DNA of 64,000 bases from NCBI GenBank assembly GCA_965261695.1, contig OZ253474.1, positions 5,084,001 to 5,148,000 of the forward strand, written 5' to 3'. Positions 53,824 to 62,440 of the stretch are shown piece after piece; positions within the stretch are counted from its first letter, which is position 1, and every line of letters begins with the position of its first letter. The stretch is from Bin5 sp965261695. Lineage in GTDB: Bacteria > Chloroflexota > Anaerolineae > Caldilineales > Caldilineaceae. The notes beneath the pieces were generated by a model, which saw only the letters and a list, made by a program, of their open reading frames with translations, was not told where the DNA came from and ran no database searches. The translations under genes and the position numbers were made by a program.

Positions 53824-53953
53824 TCTCTCTCTCCTGAGAATCTTAGTTCAGACAGCTTTCCTCCTCTCCCCAATCCCCGCGCCAACCAACCCTTCCCCGC
53901 CGCCCAAGCTGTAGTATAATGCCCTCACCTCATCGCAATCTGGGGGAAATGCC

Positions 53954-54511
53954 ATGACCATCGCAACAGAGAAGCTGCTGACCGCCGACGACCTGCTCCG
54001 CCTCTACCGCGAAGGAGTCCGCGGCGAACTCATAGGGGGGGCGCTCTGCAAAACCATGCCCACAGGATTAACACACGGCGAGATTGTGATGAATCTTGGC
54101 GGTGAGTTGAGGAATTTTATCAGGCCGCGGCGCTTGGGACGACTTGTCGGTTCTGATTCCGGTATGTTGCTTGAACGTGACCCGGACACGGTGCGGGAGC
54201 CGGATATCGCCTTTATCTCCGCCCGCAAGCTTCCTCTCAACGTCAAACTCTCCGGCTATTTTGAAGGGGCGCCCGATCTGGTTGTCGAAATTGCTACAAC
54301 CGGCGATAGCTCCCGCGAGGTCTACGACAAAGCACGCATGTGGATCAGCTTCGGCGTGCCCCTCGTCTGGGTTATCGACCCGGAAACCCGCACCGTCGAA
54401 GTCCATCGCTCCAATCAACCTCTTCTGATTCTGACCGAAGACGATACGCTCGACGGCGGCGATCTACTTCCCGGCTTCAGCTGCCCCGTGCGCGACGCCT
54501 TTGACCTGTAG
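53954..54511 (+). CDS. Uma2 family endonuclease-like protein
   Basis: A 185-residue protein of typical length with RGELIGGALCKTMPTGLTHG, TVREPDIAFISARKLP, GAPDLVVEIATTGDSSREV and YDKARMWISFGVPLVWVID, the nuclease-fold core. It is a paralogue of the 43438-44145 gene. It starts at ATG 53954 with GGGGGAAATGCC upstream. The function is unproven. Confidence 0.87.
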   Translation: MTIATEKLLTADDLLRLYREGVRGELIGGALCKTMPTGLTHGEIVMNLGGELRNFIRPRRLGRLVGSDSGMLLERDPDTVREPDIAFISARKLPLNVKLSGYFEGAPDLVVEIATTGDSSREVYDKARMWISFGVPLVWVIDPETRTVEVHRSNQPLLILTEDDTLDGGDLLPGFSCPVRDAFDL

Positions 54512-54740
54512 GGAGACAACCGCTGCCATATCCGAAACAAGGCATAAAGTGACCAAGGCTTAACACCAGGAATCTCTCGCTCCTATTTCGAGGCGCCAGC
54601 GCAATTCCCACCTGGGTTGCCTCCCCTCAGACTCTTGAGGGGCACTCCGGAAGTCTCGCCGGGCCAATACGCAATTCGCAATAACGCGATCAATTCATTC
54701 GGCCACATTGGCATATGTTCACCCCATGAGGTAGTCAAAT

Positions 54741-54959
54741 ATGTCATTACGTGAACCGGAGTGCGTCGCCTTGAAACGCCGCGGCCAGGAATACGTCGGT
54801 CGATTGTTGGCTGGAATGTCGAGAGAAGAACAGTTGCAATTCTGGAATCATCAGACCGAAAGGCTGCGAGAGTGGCAACGGGCAAAACGATCTGGATCTT
54901 CGGACCTGGATCCAATAACCTATCTGTTGCCGGAGGACAACCGCCCTGAATCGCGTTGA
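54741..54959 (+). CDS. Single-domain paralogue of the duplicated antitoxin-like protein
   Basis: A 72-residue protein. REPECVALKRRGQEYVGRLL and GMSREEQLQFWNHQTERLRE match both halves of the 51145-51522 protein, followed by a short acidic tail. No PIN toxin is adjacent, so it is an orphan copy. Its function follows that of the duplicated protein, if any. Confidence 0.6.
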   Translation: MSLREPECVALKRRGQEYVGRLLAGMSREEQLQFWNHQTERLREWQRAKRSGSSDLDPITYLLPEDNRPESR

Positions 54960-55030
54960 CCGAATACCGCTTATGTCGGATGCGTAGGGCATCTTGAACC
55001 TGTATGGTTCGAGAGACGGGTCAAAAGGAC

Positions 55031-55237
55031 ATGACAAAGAAAGACCCCAATAACGACTCCCCAGGCTGGGACGACGAGCGCGTCCAACGCCTAATTCAGC
55101 ATTACGACTCCCAATCCGACGAAGAGGCCATTGCCGAAGACGAAGCCGCCTTTGACGACCCATCCCACACCGTCATGACAATCCCCAACGAACTCGTCCC
55201 TGCCGTGAGAGCCACTCTCGCCGATTACACCGCCTGA
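55031..55237 (+). CDS. Small acidic hypothetical protein
   Basis: A 68-residue protein from ATG 55031, with AAAAGGAC just upstream; the frame is open nine codons further. PGWDDERVQRLIQHYDSQSD and EEAIAEDEAAFDDPSHTVMT lead into a C-terminal IPNELVPAVRATLAD helix. Small acidic proteins of this shape often occur near toxin genes in related bacteria, but no toxin is adjacent here. The function is unknown. Confidence 0.55.
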   Translation: MTKKDPNNDSPGWDDERVQRLIQHYDSQSDEEAIAEDEAAFDDPSHTVMTIPNELVPAVRATLADYTA

Positions 55238-55295
55238 CGCCCCGCCCGCCTGGCATCTCCCCTCAGTCGCGGGCCTCGAAAGGAGCGCAACCGCC

Positions 55296-55808
55296 GTGAC
55301 CACGCAATCGACCAACACCACCGCCCCTGAGCTCGCCGTCACCCGCTGGTTTAACACCGCCGCCAGCCCGACCTTGACCGATCTCAGAGGTGAGGTCGTC
55401 GTAATCGAAGCCTTCCAAATGCTCTGCCCCGGCTGCGTCTCCCACGGCCTCCCCCAAGCCAAGCGCATCCAGCAGAACTTCGGCGATGACGTTACCCTGC
55501 TCGGCCTCCACACCGTCTTCGAACACCACGACGCCATGACTCCCGTCTCACTCGAAGCCTTCCTTCACGAATATCAAATAACGTTCCCTGTCGCTGTCGA
55601 CGCCCACGCCCCCGGCGAGTCCCTGCCCGTCACCATGGGCCGCTATCGTCTGCGCGGCACCCCCAGCCTCGTAGTCATCGACCGCGCCGGACGCCTCCGC
55701 CTCAACGCCTTCGGCCACGTCGAAGACCTCGCCGTCGGCGCCAGCCTCGCCCGTCTTATCGACGAACCCCGCCCCCAGCCGCAGGCCGACCGCGACCCCA
55801 AGATCTGA
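55296..55808 (+). CDS. TlpA/redoxin-like thiol-disulfide protein
   Basis: A 170-residue thioredoxin-fold protein starting at GTG 55296, with GAAAGGAG 10 bases upstream. The redox motif is FQMLCPGCVSHGLPQAKR (C-P-G-C). LRGTPSLVVIDRAGRLRLNA carries the cis-Pro loop, and FGDDVTLLGLHTVFEHHDA is a core strand. No signal peptide is present, so it is probably cytoplasmic. It likely reduces or oxidises a partner protein or peroxide. Confidence 0.87.
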   Translation: MTTQSTNTTAPELAVTRWFNTAASPTLTDLRGEVVVIEAFQMLCPGCVSHGLPQAKRIQQNFGDDVTLLGLHTVFEHHDAMTPVSLEAFLHEYQITFPVAVDAHAPGESLPVTMGRYRLRGTPSLVVIDRAGRLRLNAFGHVEDLAVGASLARLIDEPRPQPQADRDPKI

Positions 55809-56080
55809 TCAACTGTCCCGCCGCTGGCATCCAACCCCTGGCTGGCGGCGGACTCGCCCGCCCCGCATGATCAACGCGGGCCTCTGGCGGTGACCTCCCT
55901 GCCCGCCGCCTTGCGCCATCAACCAAACCACCGGCATACAAGCTGCCTCCCATTTCCGCGCTGACTGCCCACACCCCGCCTCAAGCGGGTACGCAATCAG
56001 GCCCCGACGCGCAACTGTTCGCCCGAACATGCAACCTTGAATCCCACCGCAGTCCCCACAGCCCCGGCCCAACCCCCATC

Positions 56081-56193
56081 GTTCGCCCGGTTCTCGTCAA
56101 CGAAGACCGCGATCTGCGCCGCCGCCGCCAATCATCTCCATCACTTAATCATCTCCATCACTTAACTGTACAAATCACAGTCCGGACAACGGT
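56081..56193 (+). repeat. Partial copy (right half) of the dispersed 168-bp element
   Basis: GTTCGCCCGGTTCTCGTCAA, CGAAGACCGCGATCTGCG, then CAATCATCTCCATCACTTAA present twice and ACAAATCACAGTCCGGACAA. This matches the right half of the element, with the AATCATCTCCATCACTT unit duplicated. The left half is missing. Confidence 0.7.
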
Positions 56194-56344
56194 GAACGCC
56201 CATCAGTTCCCTCCGCAACGACGTCCCTATCCTTCGTGCCCTTCGTGGATCTCCCAGCCCTGCCATCTGACAATAGGCTGTCGGAAACTCACCCCCATTT
56301 TTGGCTGAACCGCCTCCCCCCACCCCTGCCGCGCCAATACCTCC

Positions 56345-56520
56345 CCAGTCCAAAGCAAAAGATTTCAGAGTGTGCTACATTGCTTTCGCACCACCAAAAT
56401 TGCCTCGCCGCACGCCTGCGGCGACAACAATTTACCAGTCCAAAGCAAAAGATTTCAGAATGTGCTACTTTGGTTTCGTAGCAACAAAAAACCAGCCGCA
56501 CGCCTGCGGCGACCACACAA
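56345..56520 (+). repeat. Direct duplication, ~90-bp period, upstream of hypothetical gene
   Basis: CCAGTCCAAAGCAAAAGATT at 56345 and 56435 is followed in both by TCAGA(G/A)TGTGCTAC, and 40 bases later by GCCGCACGCCTGCGGCGA, itself a small inverted repeat. The duplicate ends just before the ribosome site of the 56534 gene, so it is positioned as a doubled leader. Confidence 0.75.
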
Positions 56521-56533
56521 AGGGAGAAAAGAA

Positions 56534-57553
56534 ATGTCTTCAACACCTTGCAAAAGCCTCAAGAGAGACGGGACCCCCTGCCGCGGCAACGGCCTCGAGC
56601 AGCTCGACGGCTACTGTATCGCCCACGCCCCCGCCGACAAGGCTTGGGAGTGGCGCTCACGCGGCGGCAAGGCCTCGTCAGCCGCCGCCCGCGCCGACAA
56701 ACGCATACCCGACCGCCTGCGAGACGCTATCGATAAAGTGTCCACGGGCATGGACCAAGTCCTCGAGGGCAAGCTCGCACCCGCCGCCCTCTCCGCCATT
56801 TCCCGCGCCGCAAAGGTGCTCATCGAACTCTACCGCCTCGCCGACCAGGAGATGGACCTGATTCGCAGCGAGGAGACCGCCGCCGCCGCCGCCCAGGTCG
56901 CCGGCGCGCCGGGCGACCCCGAACTCCTCGACGCTGCCGCCGCCATCGCCGCCTGGCAGGACCAGTACCGGATAGACGCCCTCATCGACCAGGGCCTTGT
57001 CGCGCCCGAACCCGTAGCAACCAAAGGCAAGAACCAACCCCCTGCCCACGTCCTGACCGCCGCCGGCAGACAACGCTTCGGCTACCAGCGTCTGACCAAG
57101 TACACAAGGAAGGATATCGACGTCTGCAGAGAACTGGTGATAGACAACCCTCCTCAAGGACATGATCTGCCCATCGTACTCGATGACCTGTTCACAATGC
57201 GTAAGCGCCTGGCAGAGCTCCTCACCGACTGCGCGCCCGCTTCGCCGCCCGTATTGGACGCCCTGTCCGGCCAGCCCCTCAACCGGCTGCCCGTCGCTGT
57301 GATACCGGCGACCGTACCAATCGCCGGCCCCGGCCAGGCCGCACAGGCCGCAGCAGACCTGCAAGACCTGCTCCGGCACGCCAACCAGCTGACCGGTGAA
57401 GCCGAAATCCTGTACGAGAAGAGAGTGGGGTTTGCGTACGATTATGATGGCGAGTGGGAGGACGAAGAAGAAGAGGAGAACGCCAACAAGCCGGTAGACC
57501 TCGAGGCGCTACGCCGCCAGCTCACCGAATTCTCGTCCGCCTACAGCCTTTAG
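56534..57553 (+). CDS. Hypothetical protein with N-terminal Cys/His motif
   Basis: A 339-residue protein from ATG 56534, with AGGGAGAAAAG upstream. The N-terminus (CKSLKRDGTPCRGNGLEQLD, then GYCIAHAPADK) is a C-x9-C...C-x3-H knuckle seen at the start of many bacterial and phage proteins of unknown function. A long Ala/Asp/Leu-rich helical middle follows (LSAISRAAKVLIELYRLADQ), then an acidic tail (GEWEDEEEEENANKP). The function is unknown. The doubled leader upstream and tandem repeats directly downstream mark an unstable neighbourhood. Confidence 0.65.
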   Translation: MSSTPCKSLKRDGTPCRGNGLEQLDGYCIAHAPADKAWEWRSRGGKASSAAARADKRIPDRLRDAIDKVSTGMDQVLEGKLAPAALSAISRAAKVLIELYRLADQEMDLIRSEETAAAAAQVAGAPGDPELLDAAAAIAAWQDQYRIDALIDQGLVAPEPVATKGKNQPPAHVLTAAGRQRFGYQRLTKYTRKDIDVCRELVIDNPPQGHDLPIVLDDLFTMRKRLAELLTDCAPASPPVLDALSGQPLNRLPVAVIPATVPIAGPGQAAQAAADLQDLLRHANQLTGEAEILYEKRVGFAYDYDGEWEDEEEEENANKPVDLEALRRQLTEFSSAYSL

Positions 57554-57918
57554 TCATAACCGTAGTTCAAATGAACAGTATGCGATTTCACACGGCTTGC
57601 ACGCGGCCAACGCGCCGTCGCCGCGCATACGCCGGGCCAAGACCCCTTTCGCCCCGTGCCCTTGCACGCAGACCGCGATCTGCGCCGTCGCCGTTAATCA
57701 TCCCAATCACACAAATCACGTAAATCACAGTTCAAACAAATGTCAACCAGCCCTCGTACAGGTGCTCATACCTGTCAACCCCTCCATCCGCCGCAAAAAG
57801 GCCACCAGCGCGGCCCGTGCGCCGCCTCCCGTCTGCCGTCATGCACCCAAAATTTCTTGCCCAATCTCACACATTCTCTCGTAATCTCTCGTCTAACGCT
57901 CCTGCATCTCTACGTTCC

Positions 57919-58088
57919 GTTTACATTTCAAAGCATTGGACAAAGAGGCGACTTCTACAGGCAGCCTGCTGGCAGAATCCGACTGCGATTCCCCCGGTTC
58001 TCGTGCACGCAGACCGCGATCTGCGCCGTCGCCGTTAATCATCCCAATCACACAAATCACGTAAATCACAGTTCAGACAAATGTCAAC
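57919..58088 (+). repeat. Dispersed 168-bp element, copy in 341-bp array (1)
   Basis: It begins GTTTACATTTCAAAGCATTG and ends CAGTTCAGACAAATGTCAAC. It has the same internal blocks as the other copies, with CTTCTACAGGCAGCCTGCTG and GTTAATCATCCCAATCACAC. Confidence 0.88.
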
Positions 58089-58259
58089 CAGCCCTCGTAC
58101 ATGCGCTCATACCTGTCAACCCCTCCATACGCCGCAAAAAGGCCACCAGCGCGGCCCGTGCGCCGCCTCCCGTCTGCCGTCATGCACCCAAAATTTCTTG
58201 CCCAATCTCACACATTCTCTCGTAATCTCTCGTCTAACGCTCCTGCATCTCTACGTTCC

Positions 58260-58429
58260 GTTTACATTTCAAAGAATTGGACAAAGAGTCGACTCCAGCA
58301 GGCAGCCTGCTGGCAGAATCCGACTGCGATTCCCCCGGTTCTCGTGCACGCAGACCGCGATCTGCGCCGTCGCCGTTAATCATCCCAATCACTCAAATCA
58401 CGTAAATCACAGTTCAAACAAATGTCAAC
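58260..58429 (+). repeat. Dispersed 168-bp element, copy in 341-bp array (2)
   Basis: Nearly identical to the copy at 57919 with scattered substitutions (for example GAGTCGACTCCAGCAGGC instead of GAGGCGACTTCTACAGGC). It ends CAGTTCAAACAAATGTCAAC. Confidence 0.88.
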
Positions 58430-58703
58430 CAGCCCTCGTACATGCGCTCATACCTGTCAACCCTTCCATCCGCCGCACGCGGCCCGCACTCGCCCGGCGC
58501 GACCACGCGCGCGGCCTTCGCCAGCCACCGCGTCTGCCGTGTTGCGCCCAACATTTCTTGCCCAAACTCACACAATCTCTCGTAATCTCCCGTGTAACTC
58601 TCGTGCACCTCTCCTGCCCGTCAACCCCTTCAACCGCCACAAAAATGCTTCCAATCTGAATCCCGTTTCAAACCGGGACTTTGCCGGTTAAAAAAGCAAC
58701 TGA

Positions 58704-58905
58704 ATCGTGGCCGTCGACGAAATTGACCTGCATTTACACGCTCAACATCAGTACAATCTCCTTCCTGAGCTTATAAAGATCTTCCCAAACCTTCAATTCC
58801 TAGTAACGACACATGCGCCGCTTTTTGTCCTTGGACTTGGAAAGCTTCTTGGCGAAGGTGGTTTTGGTCTCTATCAACTGCCGGAAGCGCAACAGATCGG
58901 CGCCC
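58704..58905 (+). pseudogene. Fragment duplicated from the AAA-TOPRIM nuclease gene
   Basis: The frame reads AVDEIDLHLHAQHQYNLLPE, LIKIFPNLQFLVTTHAPLFV and LGEGGFGLYQLPEAQQIG. This corresponds to residues ~333-400 of the gene at 51949-53823 (Walker B through H-loop), with scattered differences. It has no Walker A, signature or TOPRIM part and begins right after the 341-bp array, so it is non-functional. Confidence 0.88.
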
Positions 58906-59133
58906 CGCCCAGCCGGCCGCCCCCTTACCCCACGCAGACACTGTTCGCCAACCTTCCCCGGCGCACCATCAGTAGTGAAATGCCCTCATCTCAACACCAG
59001 CAACTGTTCTGCCAGGACCATTACAACCGGTAATCCGCCGACCCCTGCCACTGATACAAACGTTTGACAAAAATACATATTCTGTCTAGTATTTGACTCC
59101 GGTCATAACTGTGATCATGTAGTCGGCTGCGAG

Positions 59134-59370
59134 ATGTCAATGGCTACGATTTCGAAGAGCAAACTGAAAGCCAACCTGCTTCGGATCTTCCGCCAGCTTG
59201 AGGAACGCGGCGAGGAACTGATCGTAACTGACCGCGGACGCGCTGTTTTGGGAATCCAACCGATTGCCCAAAAAAAATCTGTGGAGAAAGTCTTTGCCGA
59301 TGTTAGGGGCGAAGTGATCGACTACGAAGAAATCAATGAACCGACCCTTGCCGAATGGGGAGACCCGTAG
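59134..59370 (+). CDS. Type II antitoxin (Phd/YefM- or VapB-like)
   Basis: A 78-residue protein, MSMATISKSKLKANLLRIFR; ATG 59134 or 59140 may be used. LEERGEELIVTDRGRAVLGI is the typical prevent-host-death DNA-binding core, and DYEEINEPTLAEWGDP the toxin-binding tail. Its 3' end overlaps the toxin gene by 16 bases. The toxin is inactivated, so this is now an orphan antitoxin. Confidence 0.82.
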   Translation: MSMATISKSKLKANLLRIFRQLEERGEELIVTDRGRAVLGIQPIAQKKSVEKVFADVRGEVIDYEEINEPTLAEWGDP

Positions 59371-59749
59371 TGATAGGATTGGATACCGCGGCCCTCGTCT
59401 TTTGGACGCTAAATCGGGCGCGGCTCTCCTCTGCCGCTGCACAGGCGATCGCCGACGCCGATCGTATCGCCGTCAGCTCGATGTCTATCTGGGAAATCGG
59501 TGTCAAAGTCAGCAAGGGGAAGCGATTTGTATCGCTGCCTATCTCGGAGTATGCTGCCAGACTGGAGCAGATCCACCGAGTGGACCTCTTGCCCGTCGAT
59601 CTGCGCACGTGGCTAAAGTCTTGGAACTTGAATAGTCCCATCGCGGCCCGGCAGATCGCACTATCGTTTCCACCGCCGCTATTTATTCTTGCCTCCTTCT
59701 GACTCCCAATTCCAAAATCCGAGCATTCTATACTCAAACCATCTGGTGA
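59355..59749 (+). pseudogene. PIN-domain toxin (VapC) broken by frameshift and nonsense codon
   Basis: The first frame gives VVIGLDTAALVFWTLNRARL, VSSMSIWEIGVKVSKGKRF and VDLLPVDLRTWL, then derails. A second frame resumes AKVLELE, stops at TAG where a Trp codon is expected (relatives have W-x-H-R-D), and continues SHRGPADRTIVSTAAIYSCL and LTPNSKIRAFYTQTIW to TGA 59747-59749. Asp, Glu and PAD residues of the PIN fold survive, but no complete protein can be made. Confidence 0.85.
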
Positions 59750-59946
59750 GGTGGGGCGTTGGTTTGAGCGAGCAAAGAGATCAAAAAGGCTCTTGCGACT
59801 CTTACCTGGCCTCCGTGAATGCAATCGGCTCCGGCTTTGTAAAGTTGGCTGCCGCAAATTTGAATCGGATTCGCCCATCAGCCATTTCACCAGTCAAATC
59901 GACAACAACCAGACATCTCCCGAGTAACAAGAAAAGGAACGCAAAG

Positions 59947-61365
59947 ATGACCCCTCCCGAACTGTGCCGCACGCCCGCCACCGAACTCTCCGCCGCCATG
60001 CGCGCCAAACGCCTCTCCCCTGTTGAACTGGTCGAGGCCGTGCTCGCCCGCATCGAAGCGGTCAACCCCGCCATCAACGCCTATCTGTCCGTCGATGGCG
60101 AACGCGCCCTGGAAAGCGCTCGCGCCGCCGAAGCCGCCATCATGCGCGGCGGCGACCTCGGCCTCCTGCACGGGCTGCCCGTCTCCATCAAAGACCTCGA
60201 ACCCAGCGCCGGTCTCCGCCACACCAACGGCTCGATCCTCTACACCGACCAGGTCGCCGGCTACGACGGCGCCGTCACCGGCCGCGTCAAGGCCGCCGGC
60301 GCAATCGTCATCGGCAAGACCAATACGCCCCACCTCGGCCACAAGGACATGTGCGACAACCTGCTCGGCGATCCGGGCCGCAATCCCTGGAACACTGATC
60401 GCACCCCCGGCGGCTCCAGCGGCGGCGCCGCCGCGGCCGTGGCCGCCGGACTCGGCCCCCTCGCCCACGGCTCCGACGGCGCCGGCTCCATCCGCATCCC
60501 CGCCGCCCTCTGCGGCGTCTTCGGCTTCAAGCCCTCGTTCGGACGCATACCCTACTGGCCCAACCTCGACATCTGGGCCGCCCGCTCCCACAACGGCCCC
60601 ATCACCCGCACCGTCGCCGACGCCGCCCTCTTCACCCGCGCCGCCGCCGGGCCCGACCCGCGCGACCCCACCACCATCGACAACCAGCCCGAGGACTACC
60701 TCGCCGCCGTCGCCGATCCGCTGCCCGCCTTGCGCGGCCTGCGCGTCGCCTGGAGCCCCGACTTTGGCTACGCCGCCGTCGAGCCCGAAGTGCGCCGCCT
60801 GGCCGAGCGCGCCGCGCGCCGTTTTGCCGACTTCGGCTGCCGCGTCGAGGCCGTCGATCCCGGCTGGGACAATCCCCGCCATGCCGCCGAGGTCTCCTGG
60901 TATGTCTCCATGGCCGCGCGCATGGGCAGCGCCTACGACCAGCATCCTGACGCCTTCGAACCCACGCTCGTCGACATGATCCAACAAGGGCGCCGCATCT
61001 CCGCCGAGGACAACGGGCTGGCCGACCTGGCCCGCACCAACTTCTATCACCAGGCGCGCCAGTTCAGCCAAAAATACGACCTGCTCCTGACACCGCAGAT
61101 GCCGCTCACCGCCTGGGGCGTCGACGACTGGCCCAGCTCGATCGGAGGCCGCTCCACGCCGTCGATTTTCGACCGCCTGCCCTTCACCTTCCCCTTCAAC
61201 CTGACCGGCCAACCTGCCGCCAGCGTCCCCTGCGGCTTCGCCTCCGACGGCCTCCCCGTCGCCCTCCAGATCGTCGGCCCCTGGCACGCCGACACGCTCG
61301 TCCTCCAAGCCGCCGCCGCGCTCGAACAGGCCGCGCCCTGGGCCGACGCCTGGCCGGATGTGTGA
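59947..61365 (+). CDS. Amidase (amidase-signature family)
   Basis: A 472-residue protein from ATG 59947 (MTPPELCRTPATELSAAMRA); the frame is open far upstream across the dead toxin, but that part is not protein-like. The Ser-cisSer-Lys triad is visible: Lys in LPVSIKDLEPSAG, cis-Ser in TPGGSSGGAAAAV, and nucleophile Ser in SDGAGSIRIPAALCGVFG. It hydrolyses an amide substrate that cannot be deduced. The C-terminus is normal (LPVALQIVGPWHADTLVLQA). Confidence 0.92.
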   Translation: MTPPELCRTPATELSAAMRAKRLSPVELVEAVLARIEAVNPAINAYLSVDGERALESARAAEAAIMRGGDLGLLHGLPVSIKDLEPSAGLRHTNGSILYTDQVAGYDGAVTGRVKAAGAIVIGKTNTPHLGHKDMCDNLLGDPGRNPWNTDRTPGGSSGGAAAAVAAGLGPLAHGSDGAGSIRIPAALCGVFGFKPSFGRIPYWPNLDIWAARSHNGPITRTVADAALFTRAAAGPDPRDPTTIDNQPEDYLAAVADPLPALRGLRVAWSPDFGYAAVEPEVRRLAERAARRFADFGCRVEAVDPGWDNPRHAAEVSWYVSMAARMGSAYDQHPDAFEPTLVDMIQQGRRISAEDNGLADLARTNFYHQARQFSQKYDLLLTPQMPLTAWGVDDWPSSIGGRSTPSIFDRLPFTFPFNLTGQPAASVPCGFASDGLPVALQIVGPWHADTLVLQAAAALEQAAPWADAWPDV

Positions 61366-61395
61366 TGATTTGTCGATGCAGAGTACGGGTTTGTT

Positions 61396-61827
61396 TCAGA
61401 TTGCTTCAGGAAGTACGGAGAAGCCTTCCCTATGACCTGCTTCGCGAAGTCGGCGGTCAAGAGTAACGAAGCCCAATCCAGAGGTGAGTCCCTCACACCA
61501 CTCCACCGCGGCGGCAAGTTGAAACGCATCTGCCGCCCTCAAGACATGAAGCGCTAACAACTGGTCCGCCCTATTGCGAATGCTTTCACTTGGTCCAAGC
61601 TCTGTCCACGATTGCGCCAGTGACGTTAGAACAAGACGAGAAGAACCAACCTCTTCAGTCGTCGTTCCAACCTCTCTCGACCGTCGCCTTAGGGCCGATG
61701 TACACTCGGTGCGCGTGCCCCACCACACGTACATCTCCCGGTCCGAAGCCAGGATTTCGCCAACCGTGGCTGAATGAGCTTCCTTCAGATACAGGGGCAC
61801 GATGGCCGAAGAATCCCAGAATTTCAC
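61396..61827 (-). CDS. vapC: PIN-domain ribonuclease toxin (VapC), intact
   Basis: A 143-residue protein with all four acidic PIN positions: MKFWDSSAIVPLYL (Asp), WWGTRTECTSALRRR (Glu), LRAADAFQLAAAVEW (Asp) and GFVTLDRRLREAGHR (Asp). It should cleave a specific tRNA or rRNA site when released. Its start overlaps the end of the antitoxin gene by 4 bases (ATGA), typical of a vapBC operon. Confidence 0.9.
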   Translation of the reverse strand: MKFWDSSAIVPLYLKEAHSATVGEILASDREMYVWWGTRTECTSALRRRSREVGTTTEEVGSSRLVLTSLAQSWTELGPSESIRNRADQLLALHVLRAADAFQLAAAVEWCEGLTSGLGFVTLDRRLREAGHREGFSVLPEAI

Positions 61828-62114
61828 CGCCCTTCTTCTCTCTCCTGCAAGAGCGCCTTAAGCACAAGCCCTTCTGGATCCTCCATTCTGGGCATATCCC
61901 AGAAATCGTCTGGCAATCTTCCTGTCCCGCGTCTGAGAAGCCCTTTTCTTTCCATTTCTTCGAGGTGCTCTTCCATAGAATCGGAACTTGACACGGGCAC
62001 CAAGCGCGCAATGGGCCGCCCCCGATCGGTGATCAGTACTTCTTCTCCGGCCTTGACGTCGCGCAGGTAAGCGCTCAGCGAATTCTTGAGTTGAGTAATA
62101 CTGGTTGTCTGCAT
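61824..62114 (-). CDS. vapB: Phd/VapB-type antitoxin
   Basis: A 96-residue protein starting MQTTSITQLKNSLSAYLRDV, with GEEVLITDRGRPIARLVPV as the DNA-binding core and an acidic toxin-binding tail (MEEHLEEMERKGLLRR). It precedes and overlaps the toxin gene in the canonical order. It neutralises the VapC encoded downstream and represses the operon. Confidence 0.9.
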   Translation of the reverse strand: MQTTSITQLKNSLSAYLRDVKAGEEVLITDRGRPIARLVPVSSSDSMEEHLEEMERKGLLRRGTGRLPDDFWDMPRMEDPEGLVLKALLQEREEGR

Positions 62115-62440
62115 AATATCCCCCTCTTGCCTTCTGGCTGATGCCCAATGTAGTCAATCTGAAGGCTTCTGGCAAACGACCGCCCTCTCCCTATCCCAAA
62201 ACGTCACTGCTTTTGACGACCTCCAAATCCAACCGCGACAATGGCTTGCAGTCCCCGCTCAACACACTTCATTTGGCAAAAAAGTGCCAAAGCCAGGCAT
62301 CACAAAGAGGCAAAACAGATGATCAACAGGCAGTTCTCATCTTACGGCCCTCTACTGCTGCGACCCGGAATCGGCATGGCGGGGATTGCCCAGCTGCATG
62401 ACGGGCAACGCGGGCAGGCAGGCTATGGCCCGGTCAGACC

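Larger units (their letters stand above)
55809..56533. other. Intergenic region with element fragment and 90-bp duplication
   Basis: It contains the 3' half of a dispersed element (56081-56193) and a direct duplication immediately before the 56534 gene. Other open frames are GC-rich shadows without support. Confidence 0.5.
57655..58640 (+). repeat. 341-bp tandem array (about 2.9 copies)
   Basis: Units start at 57740, 58081 and 58422 (ATGTCAACCAGCCCTCGTAC), exactly 341 bases apart. A partial unit precedes and a diverged partial third unit follows. Each full unit contains one dispersed 168-bp element (57919-58088 and 58260-58429) plus a ~173-base spacer with TTCTTGCCCAATCTCACACA and CTCTCGTAATCTCTCGTCTA. 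The two full units are nearly identical, implying recent duplication. Confidence 0.92.
57554..59133. other. Repeat-rich non-coding region with a nuclease-gene fragment
   Basis: It holds the 341-bp tandem array (57655-58640) and a truncated copy of part of the AAA-TOPRIM gene (58704-58905). Open frames across the array are repeated copies of the same non-coding unit and lack support. The final ~225 bases should carry the promoter of the antitoxin gene at 59134; no clear boxes were placed. Confidence 0.6.

Noticed and set aside
57740..58640. Possible CRISPR array in the 341-bp repeats
   Set aside because: Units are far too long, spacers are identical between units, and no cas genes are present.
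59689..59946. N-terminal extension of the amidase
   Set aside because: It overlaps the dead toxin and lacks amidase similarity; the ATG at 59947 matches family starts.
59887..61308. A 473-codon minus-strand frame opposite the amidase
   Set aside because: Gly/Ala/Val-rich shadow of a high-GC gene with no motif.
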